In this document: positions 41,638 through 48,681 of the stretch, piece by piece
How positions within the stretch are numbered: the first letter of the stretch is position 1
How the letters are laid out: every line of letters starts with the position of its first letter
Source: DASWTL01 sp966250385
GTDB lineage: Bacteria > Bacteroidota > Bacteroidia > Sphingobacteriales > Sphingobacteriaceae
Assembly: GCA_966250385.1 (NCBI GenBank)
Contig: CBINHC010000006.1
Location: 1-64,000, forward strand
DNA length: 64,000 nucleotides
Direction of reading: 5' to 3'
Notes under the pieces: model-generated
The model's database searches: none
What the model saw: the letters and a program-made list of their open reading frames with translations, nothing else
Told to the model about the DNA's origin: nothing
Position numbers and translations under genes: made by a program

Positions 41638-44036
41638 CCCGGAAAGTCCGGGGATGTGCCTTTTGAAGCCGCCTGGCCGCCTGCCCCGGTGAACCTGTAG
41701 CTAAGGCTCAGACTGAAATTTCCGGTTGATGCAACCGAAGAACGACGCAGCCGGAAATTCGTTCCTTCCGAAGTTTCCTCCGTATGCTGCCGGTAAAAGG
41801 GGTCCGTGGCCGAAAGGCGGATATTCAGCCGGTTATTCAAAATGGATTTTTTGCCGGAGAAACGCGTATTAACGGATCCGCGGTTTCTCCCCTGGGCTGA
41901 AGTAGTGCTGTGATACCGGAGATCCGACTCAAAAGCTAATCTTCCAGGCAGCTGCAGCGATACGCCGAGATTGCTCCTGAAGCTGATTCCGTTCCGTTTC
42001 AGCAGATTTTTGTTTTCCGTATCATAGGATCTCTGGCTGAGTGTAAGCCCGCCGGTCGTCCGGATCTTCCTGCCCGGCCTGAAGTTTCCTGACAAATGAA
42101 ATGAGTAGAGTCTGCTGCCTGACATGTTCTCGTACGTAGTGCGGGAAACGCCGTCGCTGCCCACCGTCCTGACCCGCTCAATGATGTCCCGGGTCTCAGC
42201 GAATCCGAGCCGCGGCGATACGGACCATTTTTCGCCGAAAGTTCCGAAACTCAGGTCTGCCTGGTGAGTGACCGACGGCCTGAGATTGGGATTGCCAAAC
42301 GATATGTTGACGGGATCGGAATTGTCCATGTGGGGGTCCAGTACGCTCTCACCAGGCCTGTTGATCCGCATTCCGTAGGTCAGGCCGGCATGATACTTCT
42401 TTTTGAAATACCGGCTGACCGCTAACGTCGGAAACAGGCTCAGATACGGTCGGGACCGATCTGGACCGGGAATCGTCAGATCGGTGAATTCCGCCCGCAG
42501 GCCGCCCCGGACACTGAGCGTTTTGCCGATGCGCGTCCGTATCGACGCATAGCCGGCATACAGCGTCTCGGTGAACCGGAACCGGTTCTGTGGTTCGGGT
42601 TCGGGGAGGTAGGAACTCCCTGCGAAATCATAGAGCGTCTCGGATTGCCCGTTGTCCGCCAGCTTATGGCTCAGCCTAAGTCCCCCTTCCAGACTGCTGC
42701 CTTCTTTCCGGAACGGCTTGTCATAGTCAAGGCTGATGTCCATGACGCGCTTGTCCCGGGCGTTTTCATGGTGCTGAAGGCTTCTGCCGGCGGGGTCCGG
42801 AGAGCCGTCCGGAAAGTAAAACGAACGATTGGAGGAGCGTTCGCCCTTCACCGAATTGTCGGCGTAATTAAGTCCGAAAGTCAGTTTTTCTTCCTTGTTA
42901 CGCGCAAGCCGGAGCGTATACTCCGCGTCCAGAACCTGGTTGCCTGAGTTGCCGGAACGATCATTATACTGATTCCGCATCCGTTGCGGTTCCCGCGTTT
43001 CATTGGTGTATTCATATCCGGCTGTGCTGGTACTCCCGCTGCTGTTCCCGTTGAGATTGACCGAGATCCGGAGGTTCTGCAGCGGTGTCAGGTCCCAGTC
43101 GAGGCTGGTCCTGAGATTCCGGCCGAGGGTTTGTCCCCGGCTGGTATTGCTCTGAAGAATGAAATAAGTGGTATCCGGGGTAAAGGTTTCCCGGAATGAG
43201 CTACCGTTGGATTGGCGGATATTCCGGCGTATCGCTGCATTGCCGGTCAGTTTCAGGCCGCCTGCCCGGTAATTGAGGAATCCGCTTCCGTTATAGTTAC
43301 CCCGCGTGTTGCCGGTGCCGGCCAGGCTTCCGGTCAGTCCGAGCTTGAAATCCTTCTTCAGTTCGATGTTGATGATCCCGTCTCCGTCGGCGGAGTATTT
43401 CGCAGGCGGACTGCTGATCACTTCAATTTTCATGACGGCATCTGAAGGGAGGACGTTCAGCAGGTCCGTGATCCCCTCTGACGTGAAATCGGACGGCTTG
43501 CCGTTGATGAAGATCCGGGTATTTCGTTTTCCAGCTATGGTGGGTTTTCCGTCCGGATCCACGTCTACCATCGGTACATTTTTGAGCAGGTCGGTCGCTA
43601 CGCTTCCTTCAGACAGGAGGCTCTGGTCAGCGTGGTATGTTAGCCGGTCAGCTTCGTATGAAACGAGCGGCCCGGTTTCCGAGATTGTCACCTCATTCAG
43701 GCGCTGGCTGTTTTGCCGGAGTGCGATCGTCAACGGGGGGATGGCTGCCGATGGACCGAGCCGGATGTTCCGGATCGAATCGGTGATGTAGCCGATAAAC
43801 GAAACCCTGACATGGTAGATGCCTGGCGGGAGCCCCGGGAAAGCGAATTTTCCTCCGTTTTGGGTCATGGAATTCTTCTGAAGGCCCGAGGCGGAGGTGA
43901 GCGTCACGACGGCAAAATCCACTGCGGTTCCCGGGCCCGACTCGACGACCTTGCCGGTAATCTGACCGGTCCCGGTCTGTGCAGTCGCCAGAAATCCGGA
44001 TAGATAAAGAAGCAGGAATAATATACTCCGCACCAT
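41628..44036 (-). CDS. TonB-dependent receptor-like outer-membrane beta-barrel protein
   Basis: An 802-aa protein: signal peptide (to about residue 20, ATAQ), a CarboxypepD_reg-like beta-sandwich (22-105, TGQITGKVVESGPGTAVDFAVVTL), a plug-like domain (about 110-210, VATDLLKNVPMVDVDPDGKPTIAGKRNTRIFINGKP) and a long Tyr/Arg/Gly-rich C-terminus characteristic of OMP_b-brl_3 barrels. Family members import or bind ligands at the outer membrane, but this subgroup has no clear SusD partner and its ligand is unknown. It follows a homologue with the same architecture, separated by an intrinsic terminator, so the pair arose by tandem duplication. Confidence 0.85.
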   Translation of the reverse strand: MVRSILFLLLYLSGFLATAQTGTGQITGKVVESGPGTAVDFAVVTLTSASGLQKNSMTQNGGKFAFPGLPPGIYHVRVSFIGYITDSIRNIRLGPSAAIPPLTIALRQNSQRLNEVTISETGPLVSYEADRLTYHADQSLLSEGSVATDLLKNVPMVDVDPDGKPTIAGKRNTRIFINGKPSDFTSEGITDLLNVLPSDAVMKIEVISSPPAKYSADGDGIINIELKKDFKLGLTGSLAGTGNTRGNYNGSGFLNYRAGGLKLTGNAAIRRNIRQSNGSSFRETFTPDTTYFILQSNTSRGQTLGRNLRTSLDWDLTPLQNLRISVNLNGNSSGSTSTAGYEYTNETREPQRMRNQYNDRSGNSGNQVLDAEYTLRLARNKEEKLTFGLNYADNSVKGERSSNRSFYFPDGSPDPAGRSLQHHENARDKRVMDISLDYDKPFRKEGSSLEGGLRLSHKLADNGQSETLYDFAGSSYLPEPEPQNRFRFTETLYAGYASIRTRIGKTLSVRGGLRAEFTDLTIPGPDRSRPYLSLFPTLAVSRYFKKKYHAGLTYGMRINRPGESVLDPHMDNSDPVNISFGNPNLRPSVTHQADLSFGTFGEKWSVSPRLGFAETRDIIERVRTVGSDGVSRTTYENMSGSRLYSFHLSGNFRPGRKIRTTGGLTLSQRSYDTENKNLLKRNGISFRSNLGVSLQLPGRLAFESDLRYHSTTSAQGRNRGSVNTRFSGKKSILNNRLNIRLSATDPFYRQHTEETSEGTNFRLRRSSVASTGNFSLSLSYRFTGAGGQAASKGTSPDFPGQK

Positions 44037-44044
44037 GAAAAATT

Positions 44045-44075
44045 AAAAACGCCACCCGGCTTGTTCGGATGGCGT
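44045..44075 (-). terminator. Intrinsic terminator between the two receptor-like genes
   Basis: A 10-bp stem (44049-44058 with 44066-44075, one G-T wobble) and 7-base loop, followed on the minus strand by TTTTT. It lies right after the stop of the 44082-46577 gene, so the downstream gene is either separately transcribed or reached by readthrough. Confidence 0.8.
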
Positions 44076-44081
44076 GTTAAG

Positions 44082-46577
44082 TTAAAAGTTTTCTTCTTCA
44101 GGGACGTTCTGTTCCTGGTCCTTTTTACGGTTTCGCTGCGGAAGATCCTGTCGTCCGAAGCGGTAGGAGAAGGTCAGGTTCATCATTCTGCCCTGCATCC
44201 GGCGTTCCGATTCCTGGATCAGATCGATGGTTTCCGTATACTGTGCCCATCGGCGGGTATTGAAGACGTCACGGACGTTCAGGGAAATCGCTGCGGCCTT
44301 GTTCTTCATAAAATCGTACCGCATCCCCGCATCGAGGCCGAACATTTCCTTGGTTCTTCCCTGCGGGGACACCCTCGGAGCCATATAGTGGGTATTGAAC
44401 TGTGCGGAGATATTTTTAGGGAACTGAAAGTTCCCCGTCAGATTCGCATTCCAGTTGACGCCTTTCCGGCCGGATATCTTGTACGCCGGGTTGCCCTCAA
44501 ATGCGGTGTAGTAAACGTTGACGTTTCCGGTCAGGTTGAAGCCTTTTGCCAGGTCTGCCCGCGAGATCAGTTCGATCCCGGATGCCCGGTTCCTCGAAAG
44601 GTTAAAGAACTGCATGATGGTACTGGAATCGGCGATTCCCGCAACAGGATTTGCTGAATTGTTGTTATAGTCGACCACCAGGCTCCGGATACCCTGAACG
44701 ACATCGTTTACCTGCCTGAAATAGGCCGACGAGGTCAGCGTAAACGCATTCCAGTATTTAATATAGCTCAGTTCGAAGGCGTGGATGTCCTCAGGTCTCA
44801 GATTCGGATTGCCGACGCGGACATTGTTGGGGTCGGCCATGTCCATGAACGGGTTCACCTGCCATCCCCTCGGGCGGTTCACTCTTCGGCTATAGCTGAA
44901 CTGAAGCTGCTGGTCGTCAGAGAACTTGTTGGTCAGGAACAGACTCGGATACACCCTGAAGTAGTTCAGTTCTCCCCGGGTTGATCCGGTTCCGAGTCCG
45001 ACGTAGTCGGTCTTTAGCGAAGCTTGCTCGGCCCGTAAGCCTGCCTGGATCCCGAATTTCGGGGTAAGCTGGTTCTGATAATTGGTGTACAGCGCGTGGA
45101 CGACATCATCCAGGTAAAAGTCGTTGGTAAGGTTGACGTCGGTGAAATACTGACTTTCGGTCCGGTCAAAAGACCGTGAGAACTGTGATTCTTCATTATT
45201 CCGGATGGTCGAACGGTATCCGGCCTCCAGCTTCTGCTTTTCCGAGAACGGAAGGGTGTAGTCTATCTGGATATTGTAATTGGTTGTAAACTCATTGTTA
45301 TCCGTTATCCGGCGGTCGATGGTATCCCTGGGTGAACCGGTCGGCGTGAAAAAGTCCTGGTTAAACCGCTGGGCGCCGTCTTCCCTTTCCTGTCCGAACT
45401 GAAAATTTGCGGTGAGGTTTTCTCCTTTCCGCCGGAACTGCCGGCTGAAATCCAGGTTCAGGTCATATCCCTGATCGGAGTCTTCTCCGGTTGTATTCCG
45501 CAGGCTGGATCCGCTCTGATTAGGGATGTTCTCAAAAAGATAGCTGATCTCCTCCCTTTGTTCCCCTTCACGTAAACTGACGTTTCCGGACAGGCCAAGC
45601 GTCGTTTTGGGATCGAGGTAGTAATCAGCGCCCAGCTTGAAAGTATGGTTGTTGTTCTCGCGGCGGCTGTCCGTGTTGTTGAAGATCAGCCGGTCGCTGT
45701 TCAGGTAAGTGGTGTTGTTGAATCCACCCCCTAAACGAGAGCCGGCCCGGTAACTGTAATTGCCGAAGAGGTTCACTTTCTTGTCCCTGTAGCTCAGTGA
45801 CGTATTGGCGTTATAGTTGTCGTAGCTGCCGGCCGTTAAGGCCAGAGAGCCGTTCAATCCGACTTTCCGGTTCTTCTTCAGGACAATGTTGATTATCCCG
45901 GACTGGCCTTCCGGATCGTATTTGGATGAAGGATTCGTAATCAGTTCAATGGTCTCGATAGCACTTGCGGGAAGTGACTGCAGGATGGCGGCAATATTGC
46001 CGCCGCCGATGGCGGAAGGCTTTCCGTCTATAAGGACGCGTACATTATCAGCCCCTCTCAGGCTGACGTTTCCGTCAATGTCGACCGAAACGGAGGGTAC
46101 ATTGGCGAGCAGGTCGGTGGCGGTTCCCCCGGCGCTGACCAGGCTCTCTTCGACGGTGAATACCTTGCGGTCAAGGCCGAGCTTGATCGTGTTCCTTCCG
46201 CTCTGTACGACCACCTCCTGGAGCATGTTCTTTTCGCTGCCGGTCAACCGGAGCTCCCCCAGGTTTAACGCGGGGTTCCGGGCGCTGACCACGAGGTCCG
46301 GGCGGGCAATGGGCTGATAGCCGACGAAGCTGGCCTTAAGTGTATAGGTATTGAACGGAATACCTTCCAGCCGGAAGTTGCCCTGCATATCGGTCTGCGT
46401 AGCCTTGACGGTTTTGTTTTCTGACTGGATAACCAGGGCGACGCTGGCAAAGTCTACTGGTTTACCCGTTTTTGAATCAACTACTTTTCCGGAAACAGTA
46501 CCGGTCTGCGCAACTGTAGTAAAGGCAACGGAAAATAACAGGATTAAAACGGCTAAACTTTTTCGACTTAAACTCAT
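44082..46577 (-). CDS. TonB-dependent receptor-like outer-membrane beta-barrel protein
   Basis: An 831-aa protein with signal peptide (VLILLFSVAFTTVAQ), CarboxypepD_reg domain (TGTVSGKVVDSKTGKPVDFASVALV), plug domain (TDLLANVPSVSVDIDGNVSLRGADNVRVLIDGKPS) and a ~600-residue OMP_b-brl_3-type barrel, ending with a basic tail. It is the upstream paralogue of 41628-44036. The plug fold is well conserved, but no TonB box can be defined with confidence and no SusD-like lipoprotein is adjacent, so a glycan uptake role is not supported. Ligand unknown. Confidence 0.87.
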   Translation of the reverse strand: MSLSRKSLAVLILLFSVAFTTVAQTGTVSGKVVDSKTGKPVDFASVALVIQSENKTVKATQTDMQGNFRLEGIPFNTYTLKASFVGYQPIARPDLVVSARNPALNLGELRLTGSEKNMLQEVVVQSGRNTIKLGLDRKVFTVEESLVSAGGTATDLLANVPSVSVDIDGNVSLRGADNVRVLIDGKPSAIGGGNIAAILQSLPASAIETIELITNPSSKYDPEGQSGIINIVLKKNRKVGLNGSLALTAGSYDNYNANTSLSYRDKKVNLFGNYSYRAGSRLGGGFNNTTYLNSDRLIFNNTDSRRENNNHTFKLGADYYLDPKTTLGLSGNVSLREGEQREEISYLFENIPNQSGSSLRNTTGEDSDQGYDLNLDFSRQFRRKGENLTANFQFGQEREDGAQRFNQDFFTPTGSPRDTIDRRITDNNEFTTNYNIQIDYTLPFSEKQKLEAGYRSTIRNNEESQFSRSFDRTESQYFTDVNLTNDFYLDDVVHALYTNYQNQLTPKFGIQAGLRAEQASLKTDYVGLGTGSTRGELNYFRVYPSLFLTNKFSDDQQLQFSYSRRVNRPRGWQVNPFMDMADPNNVRVGNPNLRPEDIHAFELSYIKYWNAFTLTSSAYFRQVNDVVQGIRSLVVDYNNNSANPVAGIADSSTIMQFFNLSRNRASGIELISRADLAKGFNLTGNVNVYYTAFEGNPAYKISGRKGVNWNANLTGNFQFPKNISAQFNTHYMAPRVSPQGRTKEMFGLDAGMRYDFMKNKAAAISLNVRDVFNTRRWAQYTETIDLIQESERRMQGRMMNLTFSYRFGRQDLPQRNRKKDQEQNVPEEENF

Positions 46578-46620
46578 GACATCTTATCTTTTAACACCAA
46601 GACGGACAAAGTAAAAGGGA

Positions 46621-46650
46621 ATAAGTTTAACCGGCTGCCCGGTAACTTAT
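46621..46650. terminator. Hairpin, probable terminator after clpS
   Basis: ATAAGTT...ACCGG (46621-46634) pairs with CCGGTAACTTAT (46639-46650), a 12-bp stem with a 2-base bulge. On the minus strand it is followed by a CCCTTTTAC stretch and not a strict T-run, so termination is probable but not certain. It lies between clpS and the receptor-like gene. Confidence 0.55.
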
Positions 46651-46680
46651 TTATTACATGCTGGAAACGGGGCGGGGAAC

Positions 46681-46962
46681 TTATTCGATCGTGACGGTCA
46701 GGCCTTCCTGCTGCAGGATCTTTCTGTACACTTCGAGTTCGGTAAAGCTGCCTTCAAGGACGACGCATTTTCCGTCGTTATGCACTCTCCATGCGATCTT
46801 TTCGGCCTGGGAGTCGCTATAGTCAAGATATTTCGTCAGACAGTAGATCACGTGATCAAACGTGTTGATCTCGTCGTTCCACAGGATCAGCTGATTATTT
46901 GATTTTAAAGCTGCCAGGACTTCTTCCAGCGTTAACGTTTCTTCCTGTACCTCGGTATTCAT
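46681..46962 (-). CDS. clpS: ATP-dependent Clp protease adaptor ClpS
   Basis: A 93-aa adaptor. The ClpS core is clear: LILWNDEINTFDHVIYCLTKYL with the N-degron-binding Asn/Asp-Asp region (NDEINTFD), then AEKIAWRVHNDGKCVVLEGSFTELE. ClpS docks on ClpA/ClpC and delivers N-end-rule substrates bearing Leu, Phe, Tyr or Trp N-termini. The N-terminal 20 residues are the usual flexible acidic segment. It is a single gene with the hairpin described above downstream. Confidence 0.92.
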   Translation of the reverse strand: MNTEVQEETLTLEEVLAALKSNNQLILWNDEINTFDHVIYCLTKYLDYSDSQAEKIAWRVHNDGKCVVLEGSFTELEVYRKILQQEGLTVTIE

Positions 46963-47032
46963 CCTGCAAAAGTAAGGAATCGCAATGATTTAAGGGCCAG
47001 AGTCCTGTTCGGTTATTTCGGAGAGAACTCCG

Positions 47033-47905
47033 TCATTTTTCCCGGGAGCGGATCATCTGTTCCAGACTGTCCCACATCCCGGCCGGGATCGCTTCCAGGG
47101 CGCTGAACTGGCCGGCTCCCTGCAGCCATTCGCCGCCGTCTATCGTAATGACCTCACCATTGACATAGGCGGAAAAGTCTGACACCAGGTATGCGGCCAG
47201 GTTCGCCAGTTCATCGTGCTCTCCGACTCTCTTGAGAGGCACCCGGTTCCTGAAGTCAAATTTGGCAGCCAATTCTCCCGGCAACAGTCTTTCCCATGCG
47301 CCTTTCGTAGGGAACGGCCCCGGGGCGATGGCGTTGGTCCGGATCCCGTACTTACCCCACTCTACGGCCAGGGACCGGGTCAGGGCAAGCACGCCGCCTT
47401 TTGCGGCAGCGGACGGTACGACGTAAGCCGAACCGGTAAATGCATAGGTCGTCACGATATTGAGGATCGTGCCGGCGATTTTTTCGGCAATCCAGTATTT
47501 GCCAGTCGCCAGCGTGCAGTTGGTGGTTCCCTTCAGGACAATGTCGATGATCGCGGAGAATGCGTTCGGGGAGAGGCGCTCGGTAGGGGAAATAAAGTTT
47601 CCGGCCGCGTTGTTGACAAGGCAGTCCACGCGTCCGAATTTGCGGATCGCCTGACTGAGAAGGTTTTCTACGGATGAGTAGTCCCGAACGTCGCAGGAAA
47701 CCGCCAACACGGTTCCGGAGCTCTGTTCTTCCATTTCGGCGGCGGCCTTTTCCAGTACATCCCTTTTCCGGCTTGCGATGACCAGGTTCGCGCCCAGAGA
47801 CAGAAAAGACTGCCCCATAGACCTGCCCAGGCCGGTTCCGCCCCCGGTAATGATGATGGTTTTGCCCTTTAGGGCATCCGCTCTTAACATGGGTCCGTTC
47901 GTCAT
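47033..47905 (-). CDS. 2,4-dienoyl-CoA reductase-like SDR (DECR1-like)
   Basis: A 290-aa classical-fold short-chain dehydrogenase. I start at 47905, where ATGA overlaps the upstream isomerase stop; the longer frame to 47971 has no family sequence. The NADP-binding motif is GGGTGLG, and FTGSAYVVPSAAAKGGVLALTRSLAVEWGKYGIRTN matches mitochondrial-type 2,4-dienoyl-CoA reductase strikingly, including loss of the usual SDR active-site Tyr four residues before the Lys (Ser here). It would reduce 2,4-dienoyl-CoA during oxidation of polyunsaturated fatty acids. Translational coupling with an ECI1-like isomerase supports that role. Confidence 0.83.
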   Translation of the reverse strand: MTNGPMLRADALKGKTIIITGGGTGLGRSMGQSFLSLGANLVIASRKRDVLEKAAAEMEEQSSGTVLAVSCDVRDYSSVENLLSQAIRKFGRVDCLVNNAAGNFISPTERLSPNAFSAIIDIVLKGTTNCTLATGKYWIAEKIAGTILNIVTTYAFTGSAYVVPSAAAKGGVLALTRSLAVEWGKYGIRTNAIAPGPFPTKGAWERLLPGELAAKFDFRNRVPLKRVGEHDELANLAAYLVSDFSAYVNGEVITIDGGEWLQGAGQFSALEAIPAGMWDSLEQMIRSREK

Positions 47906-48669
47906 ACCAACTTTTGCTGAAGGTTGCCGATGATGGTCTTGAGAATCGATCTTGTCGATGGCGACCACCATTGTTTAAGCAGATGACCGAGGGTCTCCGA
48001 CTGGTCCCGGTTCATCTTTTCAACAAGCTCTCTCCGAAGGTTCGTTTTACTCTGCCGCCACGTATTCAGATCAAACTGGAGGAACTTTCTCAGATTTCGT
48101 TCCGCTGCGGTTTGCAGGGAGACGGGGCGGATGATTTCATCTACCAGTCCGCAGTTTTTGGCCTCCTGGGGATTCATCAGTTTTCCTTCCAGCAGGAACC
48201 GGTAGGCGGCTGACTGACCGAGCCAGAATGCATACAAATGAAAAATGCTGTCTGGGACGATCAGGCCGACCGGCACTTCGTTCAGGCCGATGATGTAATT
48301 GCCTTCAGCCATGATCCGGTAATCACTGCACAGGGCGAGGACGCATCCGCCGGCCGGGCTGTGCCCGCTGATGGAGGCTACAAACGGCTTGTGGAACGAC
48401 GCCAGGTCTGACACCAGGTTAAGGAAGCTGGTCCAGAACTCCCGGATCTGCACCTCGTCGTAATCATAAACTTCGATCAGGTCGACACCGGCCGAAAAAA
48501 AACCTTCATTTCCGGACAGGATGACTCCATGAATGCCGTCATCGTTCCGGATGTTACGGAACATATCGCGGAGCTCTTCGACCATTTCGGTATTGATGGC
48601 ATTGGAACGCCCCCGGTTCAAGGTAATGGTTGCCGCCCTGTCTTTTACAGACGTCTGTATGGTGTTCAT
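47902..48669 (-). CDS. Enoyl-CoA hydratase/isomerase family, delta3,delta2-enoyl-CoA isomerase-like
   Basis: A 255-aa crotonase-fold enzyme. FFSAGVDLIEV contributes the first oxyanion-hole amide and GHSPAGGCVLALCSDYRIMAEGNYIIGLNEVPVGL resembles mitochondrial ECI1, including the GLNE glutamate that acts as the base in isomerases; the second hydratase Glu is not evident. It probably moves 3-cis/trans double bonds to the 2-trans position for beta-oxidation. It is coupled to the DECR1-like reductase, the other auxiliary enzyme for unsaturated fatty acids. A hydratase role is the main alternative. Confidence 0.8.
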   Translation of the reverse strand: MNTIQTSVKDRAATITLNRGRSNAINTEMVEELRDMFRNIRNDDGIHGVILSGNEGFFSAGVDLIEVYDYDEVQIREFWTSFLNLVSDLASFHKPFVASISGHSPAGGCVLALCSDYRIMAEGNYIIGLNEVPVGLIVPDSIFHLYAFWLGQSAAYRFLLEGKLMNPQEAKNCGLVDEIIRPVSLQTAAERNLRKFLQFDLNTWRQSKTNLRRELVEKMNRDQSETLGHLLKQWWSPSTRSILKTIIGNLQQKLV

Positions 48670-48681
48670 ACAGCTATATTA

